64,000 bases of DNA, from contig CM053028.1 in NCBI GenBank assembly GCA_028564925.1, forward strand, positions 629,572,995-629,636,994, in the 5' to 3' direction. Origin of the DNA: Lithobates sylvaticus. Its lineage: Eukaryota > Chordata > Amphibia > Anura > Ranidae. The translations under genes were made by a program, and so were the position numbers. Numbering within the stretch: the first letter of the stretch is position 1; every line of letters begins with the position of its first letter. Below, piece by piece: positions 1 through 12,018 of the stretch. The notes under the pieces are model-generated. The model saw only the letters and a list, made by a program, of their open reading frames with translations, made no database searches and had not been told where the DNA came from.

Positions 1-425
1 CCACATGGACCGGCTCGATCAGGTCCTCACCCGCGGCCCGCACAGTGATGTCGAGCGTGTCAGCCTCCAGCCCATAGATCGCAAGGCCGTTGATGAAACA
101 CGGGCTTGAGAACGAACGTGAAGAGCCAGGCCGGCGGGTTTTCGTGAAAAGGTATTTGTCGAAAGGCGCCATGCGATTACTCGGCGCGCCCTCGTCGCGT
201 TCCAAAGCCCGGCGGCATTGGTTGTGCCCGGCTCGTAGGTGTTTGCCGGCGAACCAGACACAGCCCCCACACCTCGTAGGTTGACCCCTTCCAGACTCGG
301 CGGACGCCGACAGCGGCATCCACCCGCTGGCCCAGGCCTGCTCGCCATGACCGTGTCACTTCCGGGACGGTAGTGCCGGGGCCGAACATCTCGGCCACGA
401 TGGTTTTTGGCAGAAGAATGTTCAT
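1..425 (-). CDS. Prophage minor tail / tail-tip region protein (partial)
   Basis: Minus-strand phage part that begins near 425 with the residues MNILLPKTIV and continues past the left edge of the window. It lies just beyond the tape-measure gene, where siphophages keep minor tail, tail-tip and host-contact genes. The visible text (VWKGSTYEV and similar) resembles short tail proteins of Comamonadaceae and Pseudomonas prophages that carry a small carbohydrate-binding-like fold, but I cannot name the family. Treated as part of the broken prophage. Confidence 0.5.
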
Positions 426-879
426 GCCGTCACCTTCCCTGCCGCAGGTGCGCTCACGCGCAGGCGCTGGCCACCACCACTGACCTGGTCAAATGCTCGA
501 CCAGTTGCGGTGCACCGGCCGTGTTCCGCGCCGTCTGGGCGGATGACTGCCGCAGCTCCGACAGCTCAGCGCGCATGGCCTGATCTCTGCAGCAGCGCCT
601 GTGTCAGCTCATCGCTGCCTGGGCCGGTGGGGGGCGGCCATACACGCCAAGCCTGCCGCCGACATTGGCCAAAGGCAGGATGCCTTCCGGCCCAGCCTCA
701 CCCATCAGGCCATGTCAAAAACGGTGGGCCGCGATACACGCCGCTGGAAAAAGCTGCCCCTGTGCAAACACTGGCCCCTTCCAGTCATCCCCGCGAATCA
801 GCTTGTGCCAAATACACCTCGTCCGGCGTCAAATCAACTGTGCGCCACGCTGCCGTCCGGATAGGTCAGCGTGCCCGCA
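426..879 (-). other. Unassigned prophage stretch after the tape-measure gene
   Basis: No gene can be assigned with confidence. On the minus strand there is a glycine-rich segment and the phrase DPDAGTLTYPDGS, which look structural and could be the end of the tape-measure gene or a separate small tail gene. Nothing else stands out on either strand. Confidence 0.35.
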
Positions 880-3800
880 TCAGGATCGAAGACTGGCGTG
901 CCTACGGTACTGGGGCCACCCCCGCCCAATTGAGCGCCACCGCTGCCACCACCGCCAGGCAGCCGGCTGATCGGGCTTGGCCGGATTCAAGAAAGCCATG
1001 AGCTTGTTGAAATGCTCGTCCACCGTGCCAGTGAGCGCCGCAGTTGCCGTTGACCAGGTCATCAGCTCGCTTGGCCAGCGTTCCAGGGATTCGAGTGGGA
1101 CTGCAGCGCCTTGAGCGAGCGCTCCTCCACGCTCAACTGGATCTCGCCCAGGTCACCCAGCTCGGAGAACTTGCCAGCCCACACAGCGCATCGCGGCGGC
1201 GCTCGAAGTCCGTGGATACACGCCCGACGCCAGGCCAGCACGGGTGGCTTGCACGGCCCCGCGATGTCGGTGTATTCGGAGAGCTTGCGCCCCGCCCTCA
1301 CCCCATCCAGAGCCTGCTCGATGTAGACCATCCCGCGGACTGCCGCGAGCTGGGCCGTTGAATCGACGGTGCCATACAGCTCCTGAGCAGCGCCCTTGAG
1401 AACGTCCACCGACGAGGCGATGGGCGTTGATGGTCTCCTGGACCACGGATACGCGCTGCTGCAGTTCCTCCCGGTCGCGGTCCACCGCACGCCGGAACAT
1501 GTCATAGGCAGCAGACTGCGCGGCCTTCTCGTCCTCGAGGCCCATATGCGCTCCTGCAGCGCCCGATTGCTGGGGTCCAGCGCAGCCAGCTCGCGCTTGC
1601 GCAGTCGGCAGTGTTGCCCCTGCAGTTCCAGCAGTCTGCGCTCCCGATCCGTGCGCTGGTCCAGGCGCGCGATCTCCTCGCGCAGGGCCTGGTTGTAGTC
1701 CCATGCAGCCTTCTCCGCTTCGCTCATGCCTTCGGTGGCCAGCTTGCGCAGGGCCCTCGCGGTACTTGTCGGTTTGACCCGTGGCGCGCAGATACTCGGC
1801 TTCCAACTGCCGGCGCTCATTCTTGAGCGTGTCCAGCACCTGGCCAGCGGCATCGGCCACGCGCCGAATTCCTTGGCCAGCGGGATGAGCTTGGCCAGAA
1901 GCTCCACGTCGCCGGCCGCCATGGCGTCCTCGATGAGCTTGCGAAACTTGGCCTTGGGTCCTGGCCATGCGGGGATCGATGTCGATCTTGAGATCCTTCA
2001 GCGCCTTGTCCACGGCCTTGGCCGCGTTCTCGATGCGCTCGCGCTCACTGTAGAAGCTGGTGTAGAACGCATCCATGCCCGCGATCAGGTCCTGGATGCC
2101 GCCCGCGCTCTTGATGAGCTTGGCAATGGCTTGTCACCCAGCTTGCGAAATTGGTGATGTTGCGGGTCCAGCCCTCAATGGCCGCGCCCGTCAGCTCCAC
2201 GGTCTGCATAGCAGCGTTGAAGCTCTCCAGCGTGATGTCTTCGCCCATGTCATCGAAGACATTGCGCATCCAGCTGGGGATATCAGCCTTTTCAATGCTC
2301 GATCAGGGCACCGCCCATGTCCGCAATGAATGGGCATAGGCCTTGGTGGGGTCCGTGCCAAGCGCGCCATCGCGCTTGGTGTAGTGCTCAGGACCTCGCG
2401 GTCACCTTGTCGATCAGCATGAAGTAGCCGTAGGAATCCTCGTCGTCGTACTTGGGATTCGACGCATAAGCCCGCGACGATATCGATCTGCTTGGCGCTG
2501 TCACCGGCATATCGCGCGAGACGCTTGTAGACATCGGACAGCGAATCCACGGTCTTGCCAAGTTGCTTTCTCAAGATCAGCGTTATGGCGCTTGGTCAGG
2601 TCGTCATACCAGTCACCGCCCGCACGATCGAAACGCATCTCGGCGGCCTTGTCATTGCCCGCGCCCGTGGTGCTGTAGGCCGCGCAACGTGGTTGGCACC
2701 GCGCGAACCAAATAATCGCCTTGAGCAGCGTGAGAAAATGGCGATTGGCACCGCATAATCCAGGGCATCGCAGCGCCGATGCCAGACATCAGCGAGCCGA
2801 AGCTGCTGCCGACACCGGCCCAGCTGCCATTGCCTGCGATCAAGGCACGAGGGCATCACCGCAAACCTTGCCAACGGCATTGGCACCAGCAAGGCTGGCA
2901 GCGAGGCGCCCGGCAGGAAGCCCACATTGCCTGGGCACCTGCACCCAGCGGCGAGGTTGTTGAGCATGCCCATGCCTGCACCACCACTTGGCCAGCAGCA
3001 GCGGGTGCGCCAAACAAACTGCCAGGGCACCGCCAGCGATCTGGACCGTGGCCTGGATCAACGGCTTGAACACCAGCGTGCGCGCCAGATTCTTCAGGTA
3101 TTGGACCGAATGATTGACGCCCTGCATCAACTGGTCAGCCAGGCTCTGCCCGATCTGGTCCACACCTTCTGCCACTCCGAGGTGCTGGCCTTTGCCGCGT
3201 CGGCTGAGGCTTCGCGCGAAGCCTTCACCGAGGTCAGGACCCAGGCGCTCGCGCAGCAGCTCGATTTCCTGCTGGAGCAGCGCGTGCTCCATGGTCATGG
3301 TGCCGGTGAGCGCAGCGAGCGCTCCATCTCGGCCAGTGCTGCTCCTTGCTCAGGATGATGGCCATCTGCCGCTGCTCGATGACCCACGCGCTGCTGCTCG
3401 GCGCTCAGGCCGATCAGCTCGATCTCGTCGCGCAGCGCCTGGTTGCTGGCCGTCAGCTCCTCGACTGTCTTGCCCTGTGTGGTCATCCACTCCTGGCGGT
3501 ACTTGCGTTCCTCCTCGGCCAGCTTCAGGGCCTTCTGCCGGGCCATCGTTTTCCTTCTCCGCGTCTTGAGGGTCTTGAGCTTGGCTTCGATGTTGGCGCG
3601 CTCTCCAGCATTGAGCCCCTTGAGCGAGCCCAGCGGTCCTGCGAATACTTGATGCGCAGCTTGTCGGCCTCGCCCAGCTTCTCCCCGCCGGAGATCTCCA
3701 GGCGCTGGGCTGCATCTTTCCTCGATGGAATCGACCAGGTTGCCATAGGCCGTGTGCAGGCTGCTTGGCCGAGCTGGCACGGGCCTTGGCCGACTCCGTC

Positions 3801-5230
3801 TTCCTTGTAATTTTCCTTGGCCAGCTTGCTGACCAGCTCGACATAGGAGCCTCTGTGATGCGGCCGGCCTGGCGCAGCTCGTTAAGCTTTTGCAGCTGCG
3901 GCAGGTAGTCCTTGTTGACGCCGTAGAGCTTTCTGGCGGATCTCCAGCAGAGCCTGCTCGGCGTCCGCATCTTCCTGGGCCTTCTTCGCAGCAGCCTCTG
4001 CAGCTGGGTGGGAGGATTGACGGAGCCACGCCCGCCGCCCCGCGCCCTTGCTGCTGGCGTTGAGCATGTCCAGCTCGGCCCGCAGCTTGGCAATCTGGTC
4101 CTTGCGTGCCTCGATGGTCTTGGCGATGTTGTCCGCGCCAGCCGTGCGGCCACCCGCCACGGCGCGCCGCCATGGCAGCCTCGGAACGCTCGTTCTCGAC
4201 GCGCAAGGTGGCAATCGCGTCCTCGATGCCGCAGCCGTCTTGGCGTACATGTTGACCGCCGCCACGCGGGCACCAGCCACCGCCAACACCCAGCAGCGCA
4301 AGCGTCACGGGATTCGCGGCCAGCACGGCGGCCAGCGTGACGATGGCCCCTTGACCACGCCGATGGCCCCGCCCCACGGCCACCGGCCCGCCCGCTGCGG
4401 CCGCGCCGCCAGCAGCACCCAGGAAGGTCATCACACGCCCTGGTGGTTCTCGACCATCTTGCGAGCCCATCGATGGCGTCCGTGACCAGGCGCACGCCCC
4501 CGGCAGCCTTCTCCGAAAACCCGTGCTCTCGTTGATGGTGCGGAATAGTTCGTCCCAGGAGTCACCCAGGGCAGCAATGGCGCGTCCAGGGTCTTGGCAC
4601 GCTGCTCCATGGCGCCGCCGAAGGCGGTGTTGCCGATGTTCTCCAGGTAGTCGGTGATGTCCTTGGCCGAGTTCTTCACCCGGGTCGTGACGCCCTGGAA
4701 GGTGAACGCCACCATGTCGCCCTGCTTGGACGCCTTGATGCCGAATTCCTTCAGGCGCTCGAATTCGCCCGTGGCCGCATCCGCCACGGCCTCGAATCAT
4801 CTGCATGAGGCTCTTGCCCATGCCAGCGGCCGTATTGCCGAAGCTGGTGAGCTTGGCCTGGGTGGGATCAAGGCCAAGGCCTTCATCTTCACGAAAGCCT
4901 CGGTGGCCTGGGCCAGCCCCATAGGGCGTGTCCTTGGCAAAGGTCTTGATCCAGGCCATCTCCCGGCCAGCCGCCTGGGCACTGCCGTGACCGTGACCAG
5001 CGAGCTGTTGAGCACGTCGAATTCGCGCTGCACCGATACCAGCTTGCCGACGAACGCCGTGACGGACACGCCGGCAAAAAACGCCACCGAGCAGCGTGCC
5101 CAGGCGCCCGAGCGAGCCGGCCATGCCATCGACCATGCCCGTGACGGTGCGCTTGGACTTCTCGACCTCGGCCTGCAGCTGCGAGCTGTCGCCCGTGATC
5201 AGGAACCGCAGGTGTTGATGTTGCCGGAGC
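880..5230 (-). CDS. Prophage tail tape-measure protein
   Basis: A very long minus-strand gene region of about 4.3 kb. Near its upstream end it carries a typical tape-measure N-terminal domain (phrases such as LNSSLVTVTG-like text, FVKMKALGLDPTQ, GNTAAGMGKSLMQM, FGIKASKQGDMVAF, KNSAKDITDYLENIGNTAF). This is followed by a hydrophobic alanine/glycine-rich part and then a long helical stretch rich in Glu, Arg, Ala and Leu. Tape-measure proteins fix the tail length of siphophages and are passed through the tail during DNA ejection. It sits directly downstream of the tail assembly chaperone pair, as expected. Broken copy. Confidence 0.88.
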
Positions 5231-5239
5231 CGATCATGC

Positions 5240-5584
5240 AGCCCCCTGCAGGTCACTTCGGCGCGCGCGGAACGAGCGCGCATGTCGCCAGGCCGCTGGA
5301 GACACGCTTTGCGACGCTCCTCGGCTTGCTCAGGCGATTCATCGACGCTGCCCGGCCGAGGGGCAGCGGGGGTCCTTGGCTGCGTCCTTGGCAACCATCC
5401 ATGCGATGGACAGGTCGCAGAGCGTTTTGCTCTCCCAGGGCGTGAGCTGCAACGCCAGTGAATGGACTGCCACGCCACCAGCTGCTCGTAGCGATGGGCG
5501 TTTCTCCCAATGGGCGACTGCAGCGATGGCCACCCAGGTCGAAGAACACTTCGAGGAGATAGCCGGCCGGACCAGGGTAGGCAC
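5240..5584 (-). CDS. Prophage small tail assembly protein (gpT position)
   Basis: Short minus-strand phage gene starting near 5,584 (MPTLVRPAG), between the tail assembly chaperone and the tape measure. In many siphophages this slot is filled by the second chaperone product, made with the first by programmed frameshifting; whether that applies here cannot be told from this sequence. Identification rests on position only. Confidence 0.45.
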
Positions 5585-5591
5585 GTCAGGC

Positions 5592-6162
5592 TCACGGCCC
5601 TTCTGCCTTGAATTCCTCGATGCGTGTTGATCCTGGGTTCATCATCTTGCGGCTGGGTCTTTTTTCCGTTCTTGGGCTTGAGCGGGGCGGTTGAGCCACG
5701 CCCATGTGCGCACGTAGAGGCTCAGTCCTTCGGCGCACTCTTGGAAAAATTTGCCCAGTCCGCCGCAAAGGCGTTGACCTGGTTCCAGCCACCCAGCCGG
5801 CCAGCAGGGTCCGCGTACAGGGCCTGCATGCCTCGCGCACGGGGCGGCCCTCCAGATCCAGGCCTTCGACGGAATGCGTGATGTCCGCCAGCCAGCGCTG
5901 CGGTATCGGCAGTACGCTCCTCGGGGTGCGCTCTTCCAGCGCGCGGCGGTTCTTCTTGACCAGCGCCATGACGCGGCGTTGGGCGCCCAACTGGGCCTTG
6001 CGGTAGGGCTCCGACCGGGGCCGTACACATGGATCAGCACGGGCTGCTCCACAGCCCCAGCGCCTTTGGTGGGGTCCTTGAAGTACAGGGGTTCGCCGGC
6101 GGCATCCTTCAGATGCAGGGCAGCGGTGTGTCGGCAACGCGGAGTTGGGAAAGCTTGAGCAT
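5592..6162 (-). CDS. Prophage tail assembly chaperone
   Basis: Minus-strand gene with a likely start at 6,162 (MLKLSQLRVADTPL). The middle part includes KAQLGAQRRVMALVKKNRR and the later part LYVRTWAWLNRP, text seen in phage tail assembly chaperones of proteobacterial lambda-like prophages. These proteins bind the tape measure and help polymerise tail tube around it. It lies between the tail tube gene and the tape measure, the usual position. Part of the broken prophage. Confidence 0.65.
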
Positions 6163-6233
6163 GGTGGTGGCGATGAAAGAAAGACAGAGGGGCATGCCAC
6201 CGGCCGCAGCCGGGCAAGGCGGCGGCGAATTAC

Positions 6234-6896
6234 TCAGGGATGAAGCTGGCCTGCACCGCACGTTGGCGAGCACGTTGGCATCGGAGCGCGGGTTTTCCGT
6301 GCTGTTGTCGCTCCACTTTTCGAAGTCGAAGCCGGCCGCAGCCTGCGCGAACACAGGCTTGCCCGTGGCGCCCTGAGCACGGTCTGGCTGGCGACGCCCA
6401 CGATGGAGCCATTGGCGCCGGCCGTGTAGGCCAGGGTGAACGAGATGGCCGGGACTTCGATGATGTCGTTTGTCGATTTCCAACTGCGCCGTGTGCGCCG
6501 TGATGGAATCGTCGCTGCCACGTTGAGCTTGAAGCTCATGCACTGCGCCGTGAAATAGTGGCTCGAACCGTCTGCAGGCGGAACTGCAGTAGCTGTAGCT
6601 GTCGTCGGGACACAGATGCAGCCTTGAGCAGCACCTGGCCTTCGTCGTTCATGTCGCGGGCCATGGGCACGGACAGGCTGCAATCGTTGAAGCTGCCTTT
6701 GCGCTTGACGATGCGGGGGTTGCCAGGGGCGAATGCGTGGCCTGGTTGTATTCCCGGCCCAGTTCGGCCAGGTCGGTGATCTCAGCGATCTCTTTGAAGG
6801 GCCAGGGCTGGAAGCCGGCAGCATCGTAGGATGCTGGCCGGGCGGCACAGATCAGCAGCTTGCTGCCGGCGAGGTACGAACGTTTTGGACTGCCAT
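6234..6896 (-). CDS. Prophage major tail tube protein
   Basis: Minus-strand gene of about 220 codons, start at 6,896 (MAVQNVRTSPA) and end near 6,234. Recognisable segments are PWPFKEIAEITDLAELGREY near the N-terminus and ISFTLAYTAGANGSIVGV in the second half, typical of siphophage tail tube proteins that stack in hexameric rings. The position between the head-tail connector genes and the tail chaperone supports this. Part of the broken prophage. Confidence 0.72.
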
Positions 6897-6899
6897 GGT

Positions 6900-7379
6900 C
6901 GTTTCCTTTCAAGGATGGGATGCCGGGCCGCGCGGGGCGCCCTCGGCGGTGAGGTATCGGCACAGCCACATGCCGCGCACGATGTAGATGGGTGGGTAGC
7001 GGCGTCGTCCACTGCCCCGGATGCCGCGCAGGCGCGGTGGCGCAATCAGCAAGCCGTGCAGCACGCCGCCAGCAGCAGGCCCCATGCGCTCCTCGATCTG
7101 CGCATGCAGCTCCATGGCTGCTCGCGTGCCTGCTCACCCGTGGCGATGCTGGTGACATCGACCAGGAATTCCGGTGCAGCGTGGCCAGGCCACCGCGCCC
7201 GCCCGAGAGGGGTTCGATGCCTTCGTCCGCCGCGCTGATATCAATGGCTGGCAGGGCACTTACCGGGTATGCGTTTGCGACCTTCGACGCGCACGCTGTC
7301 TCCAGCCAGGGTGGTGGCGCGAGCACAAGATCCACGCGCCAGGCGGCCCAGGATCTGCTGTTGCATGTGCTGCGCCATG
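6900..7379 (-). CDS. Prophage tail completion / minor tail protein
   Basis: Minus-strand gene with a start at 7,379 (MAQHMQQQILGRLAR). It includes YPVSALPAIDISAADEGIEP and, later, QIEERMGPAAGGVLHGL. The size and place (after the head-tail joining gene, before the tail tube) fit a tail completion or Z/U-like protein that joins tail to head. The family cannot be named with certainty. Part of the broken prophage. Confidence 0.5.
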
Positions 7380-7685
7380 TCAGGCCACCTCCAGCTGCAG
7401 CAGCAGCCAGCCGGACTCGTCGGGCTGGGGGGCTCGGCGATCCGGTAGGTGACCTGGTCGATGTCGATGGGCTCGCCCTGGGCGATGCCCGGCACCATGT
7501 CAGCGGGCAGCCGGCAGGCCAGGACGTAGGCACCCACATCCCCAAGGCCTCGCGCGGGCCGCGCCGCAGGATGACGCCGAAGGGCTCGCCGCCCTGCCAG
7601 ACAGCCACCGCATTGGCGTGGTGCCGCTGCTGGGCAGAGCGACGCGCCCTGCCCGCTCGGCGCCTGGGATGAGGAGGAAAGTCAT
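7380..7685 (-). CDS. Prophage head-tail joining protein
   Basis: Short minus-strand gene of about 100 codons, start at 7,685 (MTFLLIPGAERA), between the capsid cement gene and the tail completion gene. Small proteins at this place in lambda-like phages (gpFII and relatives) connect the packaged head to the tail. The call rests on size and position. Part of the broken prophage. Confidence 0.5.
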
Positions 7686-7702
7686 GCCAGTACCCGCTCC
7701 GC

Positions 7703-8063
7703 TTAGGCGACCGTGCCGATGACGCCGGGCAGGCAGACGGCGCCCTGCGTGGCTGCGCTGTCGGCCGCCTCGAAGGCGAACGCCGCCCCCGGTCACGTCG
7801 CCGGCCGTGGCCGCGCCGCCAACGGCGAACGCGCCGGTTTCGACATTTTTTCCAGCGCAGGGGCTGGCCCTGCGTCCACGCGGTGCCTGCCGCCTTGGCA
7901 GGACAAAGACGCCCACGCGCTCGGCGTTGTAGGGCTCGCCCGACCTGGGCCGGGCCATTGGCCACGGCGAGGATGGCACCGATGGCCACGGCCTGGCTGC
8001 TGCCACTGCGGCGGCAGCTGCCGGGACCTCGATGACGTGGCCGCGCTGTTGGTAGTTTTTCAT
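7703..8063 (-). CDS. Prophage DUF2190-type capsid cement protein
   Basis: Minus-strand gene of about 118 codons with a start at 8,063 (MKNYQQRGHVIEVPAAAA) and a stop at 7,703. The opening text, the alanine/glycine-rich body and the segment KNVETGAFAVGGAATAGDV fit DUF2190 proteins, which decorate and stabilise phage capsids. It follows the major capsid gene at once (43 bases), the usual arrangement. Part of the broken prophage. Confidence 0.75.
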
Positions 8064-8105
8064 GGGTTGAACTCCTGAAAGCGTGTGTGTGGGATGGCGG
8101 CGCGC

Positions 8106-10210
8106 TCAGGCGCCGTTGCTCTTGGCCAGGCCGTGCCAGTCCAGGCACTTGGCGGCAAAGTCCAGGCTGGCGCGCAGCTTCACGCCGTCCACGTCTTCGC
8201 TGGAGAAGGTCTCGGTGCGCAGGCCTTCGTAGCCGTCCACGTAGGCGTACTCGACGGTGTCGATCTGGCCAGCGCGGGCCGCCAGGTTAGAACGCAGTGG
8301 GGGTGGTCACGTCACGGATCCAGCAGCGGCTCCACGATGGGCTCCAGCGCAGTGCGTCCGCCTGTACGGAACTCGTTGATGTCGCCAGCCTTGGTGGGCT
8401 GGTAGTTGGGGTGGTGTACTGTAGGCCAGGGTTTCAGGTCGGAGGGGACCAGCAGGTAGGCCGGAGCGATGTTCAGCGTCTCCTCATCCCGGCCCTTTTG
8501 CTTGCGCATCAGCGTGCGCAGGCTGGACAGTGCTTCCAGCGAGAACTTGGGACCCTGCGCGGGTCAGCAGGTTTGCGATGCGCGGGCATCAAACAGAGGC
8601 TCGCCATCGGACATGTCGGGGTTATTGAGGATCTGGCCATAAACCAGACGGTTTTCCAGGCTCCGCGCTGCGGCGGCAAACTTGGTCCTGTACGTGTCAG
8701 GGAGTCCAGATCGTCATTGACGATCATTCTGGCGGGTGATCGCCAGCGAGCGGCCGAAGGTGTGAAGGCGCGGTAGCCCGTGACATCCTCGGAAAGGCTG
8801 CCGTAGGTGTTACTCGCCGTGTCGTTGAGCTTCTTGAGTTCGACATCACCGCCCACGCCGATGGCCTGGCGGATACGGAAAAGTCCGGCAGGTTGGAGGC
8901 ACGGCGAGCCCACAGTTGGTAGGTGCTGGGCGCCTCGTCATAGGGCAGCACGCAGCACGCGCTGGCCCACGCACACCGAGCAGCGCGGGGAAGTCGCCCG
9001 TGCCAGCATGCCGGAACGCACGCGCAGCGCCACCGTTGACGATCTCGGCGCGATCATGCCGCGTGTCTTTGGCCAGGCATTCGGCACACTCGCGCGCCAT
9101 CTCCCAGCGACAGCGAGCGGTATGACGGCCGTTGTCGTCCAGCTGCGCGCCAGGGTCCAGGCGGTGCATGAGCGCGTTTTCGATGCCGCGCATGCGGGTT
9201 TCGTGCTCGTCGCCACGGTGCGGATGGTGGTTGTGGGGTCTACGCTGGCGTTGGCCTGGCTGCGCTGGTCCAGCGCCGTCAGCACGGCGGCGCGAGCCTG
9301 GTCCATGGTGAACTGGTTGCGCAGCAGTTCGGTCTGCAGTTCGGCCAGGTTGTGGCGCTGGCACAGCGCAACGATGTCGGCGGCGCGCTGGCCGTCGAAC
9401 GCACCGCAGGCGCGGGCTGCGGCGCACCTCGGTCTGGCGGTTCTGCGGGACCTGAGGGGGGGGGGGGGGGGAGACGTTGGTGGGCGCGGCGCCCTGGGGG
9501 GTGTTGGCGGTTCTCGGCCGCCTTCACCGGCTTGGTTTGCTTGGGGCATACGTTGGTGCTCCTGGGTGGTAGGTTGGGCGGCTGCCCGTTGGAAGAACTC
9601 GCACGGCATGCGCCCTGGGGCGCTGCACCGGACGGGGCCTGGGAAGTGGGTGCGCTGCGCGTGCCGGCGTTGGGGTCGGCAGGCACGGTGACGAAAGAGA
9701 TTTCTGCGGAGTCCAGGCGACTGCGCGGTAGAGATCGACGTTGATGCCGTCCCGTGCGGTCCTGGGCGCGGGTGATTTCGTAGCGCTGGACGCTGTAGCC
9801 AAAGCTGATGGCGCGGATGATCCGGCGCGGATGTCGGCCACGATGCCGGCCAGCTCGGGACGCTGGCTCAGCCGGATCACGGCCCGGCCTTCGGGCCACC
9901 TTCGATCCAGCCGCGCTCGGCAATGCGAGGATGGCAGCCACGCCGCCATAGGCACGGTGACGTCCAGCACCTGGACAGTGCCGGCGTCAAAACGGGCCAT
10001 GTCCACGGCTTCGGGGGTGATTTGCAGGTCCTCGTCGTAGGGACGGTCGTTCCACCAGTCGTAGCGGCGCACCATGGCGCCGTGGTCCAGACCACCTCGA
10101 CCGTGCTGTCGGCCTCGTTGTAGGTGTCGGGGACCAGGCTTGCGGCGCGCGTCTGCACCGGCAAATCGTGGACCTGGGGCGCGGAAAGATTGGGCGTTGG
10201 CTTGTGGCAT
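8106..10210 (-). CDS. Prophage prohead protease fused or closely joined to the major capsid protein
   Basis: A 2.1-kb minus-strand region that starts at 10,210 (MPQANAQSF). The first third has text of HK97-type prohead proteases (peptidase U35): VRRYDWWNDRPYDEDL, PELAGIVADIRAG, then an ISFGYSVQRYEIT segment. The last half is a major capsid protein, with DVELKKLNDTASNTYGSLSE, MIVNDDLDSLTRTG and a C-terminus near DGVKLRASLDFAAK. No clear gene boundary is seen between them, as in phages with a single protease-scaffold-capsid polyprotein. A 25-base palindrome lies just upstream of the start. Part of the broken prophage. Confidence 0.75.
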
Positions 10211-10234
10211 GGCGCTCAGTTTTCCGGTTTGACT

Positions 10235-10259
10235 GTCTCAAATCCCGGAAAACTGAGAC
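10235..10259. promoter_or_regulatory. 25-base palindrome upstream of the protease-capsid gene
   Basis: The ends GTCTCA and TGAGAC are perfect inverted repeats separated by 13 bases with a TCCCGGA core. The site lies 25 bases before the start codon of the protease-capsid gene, after the likely end of the portal gene. A near copy with the same arms and the same spacing is at 12,019-12,043, before gpW. The site also overlaps a second perfect inverted repeat of 13 bases per arm (10,215-10,227 with 10,245-10,257). It could be an operator or activator site in DNA or a hairpin in the mRNA leader. Confidence 0.6.
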
Positions 10260-10267
10260 GATTTCAC

Positions 10268-11765
10268 TTCTGCCCCTGCCCTCCATCTGGGCCCCTAAGT
10301 CAATGGGGTTCTGCGCACCCCACAGCGCAGCCAGCAGGGGCAGGATGCCGCGATTTCACGCAGCTGCACCAGGTCGCCTCCAGCTCGCTGAAGACGGCCT
10401 CGGGGTCATAGCCCCGGCGCCGGATCACTTCGCTGATGCTCTGCATACCGCCCTTGACGGCGCTCAGGTCGCTGGCCACGTCTGCACAGGGTTCGGGGCT
10501 GGCCCAACGCGGCGTGCTCCAGTCCGGCGCAGCCACAACGGCCGGCACCGGGGCGACCAGATCCACGGCCGCCACAAACCACCGCGCAATGGGAGCGCAC
10601 AGGCGCGGCACGGTGACGCGCCAGCTCGGATTCGACCTCGGCCCGGAACTGGTTCATGCTCATGCGCGAGGTGCTGAAATTCACCTCCGTCAAGTCGCCC
10701 GTCATCAGCTCGTAGGGGCAGCGATAGCCTGCGGCCACCTCCTTCCAACCCCCCTTTCATGTATAGTCGCCAAAGCCGGCACGGCCTTCGGCTCGATGAA
10801 GGTGGGATTGGTCATGCCCGGCGGCAGGCCCACGATGCCGCCGCCCGCAAGATCTCCCAGGTCCATGAGGCCGGGTTCTGCCCCCCGGCCTCCTCGGGCA
10901 GCGGCGGCGGCATGCCGCCAGCCCCTTCCATCTCGGCCAGCACACCATGCGCGATTCCAGCTGCTTGCGCTGCAGCTCAGAGTCGCCGTAGGTATGCAGG
11001 TCGCGCACCTTGGCGATGATGGGCGCCAGGCGCGTGATGCCGTCCTGCTGGCGGGGCGCTCGGAGTCGAAGAAGTGGATGATTTCCTCGGCCAGCACGCG
11101 CTGGCTGGTGCCGCTGCGCCCCAGGGTCCACATGCCGGCATCACCCGGGTGACGGTCGAAGAGGGGTAATAGGCCACGCGCTGCCCGGTTTGTCGTATTC
11201 GATGCCCCGGATGATCTCGCGCCCGCCAGCCAGCACGCCGTTGCGCTCCACGTCCAGGAAATCGATCTCCAGCAGCTGCAGCTTGAGCGGCACCGTGGAG
11301 CCCATTGCGCTGGATGTGCTTGCGGATGAGCACGGCGCCGTCGACATCGCGCGTGCGCTCGGCCTTGTACTGCAGGCCGTAGAAGTCCAGGCAGGCCGTC
11401 ATAGTCGGCATGGGGCACCCATTCGCGCCAGCGCTTGGCCAGGCCCTCGTCGGCCCACACGGGCCACGATGCCCTGGCCTACGCGCATGGCGAGCACGGC
11501 ATTGACGGCGCGCACGATGTTCGGCACGTTCTGCGCGAGTGAGCGCGCGCGCATGCGCAGCTCGCGCGCATCGGCGGCGTGGTCTGCCGTGGGGCTGGCC
11601 CCCGAGCGCTTGACGCGCCATCCATCGGCGCGGCTGGCGCCCTCGTAGGCGCGCACAGCATTTCCCGGGCAACCTGGCGGCGCACGCCCTGCGCGGGCGA
11701 GAAATAGCCGACAAACGGTCAACCAGCGTGGGGGAGGCCCTGCGGGCTACGGTACGGCGCTGCAT
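10268..11765 (-). CDS. Prophage portal protein, lambda gpB-like
   Basis: Minus-strand gene of about 1.5 kb starting at 11,765 (MQRRTVARR). Phrases such as LDFYGLQYKAERTRDVDGAV, LKLQLLEIDFLDVERNGVLA, SQRVLAEEIIHFFDSERP and SISEVIRRRGYDPEAVFSEL are those of lambda-type portal proteins, the dodecameric ring through which DNA enters and leaves the head. Its place directly after gpW and before the protease matches lambda gene order. Part of the broken prophage. Confidence 0.85.
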
Positions 11766-11767
11766 GA

Positions 11768-11996
11768 TCAACGGTCCCGCAGGCCGGCGAAGCGAAACCG
11801 TGCCACCAGGGCGCGCGACTGGCCGGTGGCGGCCACGGCCGAGATCTGCGTGTGCAGATCCCGGCGTGCGCCCCATCATCTCGTCCAGGCTGCGATAGGT
11901 GACCGAGGCCATCCTCGGTCGTAATGGTGCGCTCACCACTGTGGATGGCAGCATTGAGGCGCGCGAGGCGCATTGAAGGTCTTGGAGCGTGCTCAT
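11768..11996 (-). CDS. Prophage gpW-like head-tail joining protein
   Basis: Short minus-strand gene of about 75 codons with its start at 11,996 (MSTLQDLQ) and stop at 11,768. It carries the gpW pattern: a leading helix with ARLNAAIHSGERTITTEDG and a later text about YRSLDEMM. gpW plugs the portal after packaging and is required for tail joining in lambda. It lies between terminase and portal as in lambda. The second copy of the 25-base palindrome is 23 bases upstream. Part of the broken prophage. Confidence 0.72.
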
Positions 11997-12018
11997 ATGC
12001 GCACGCTACCGGGGCAAT

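Noticed and set aside
5339-5630. Several overlapping long open frames on the plus strand across the prophage
   Set aside because: In GC-rich DNA long frames arise opposite real genes. Their text is rich in Arg, Pro and Ala without family patterns, while the minus strand holds recognisable phage proteins.
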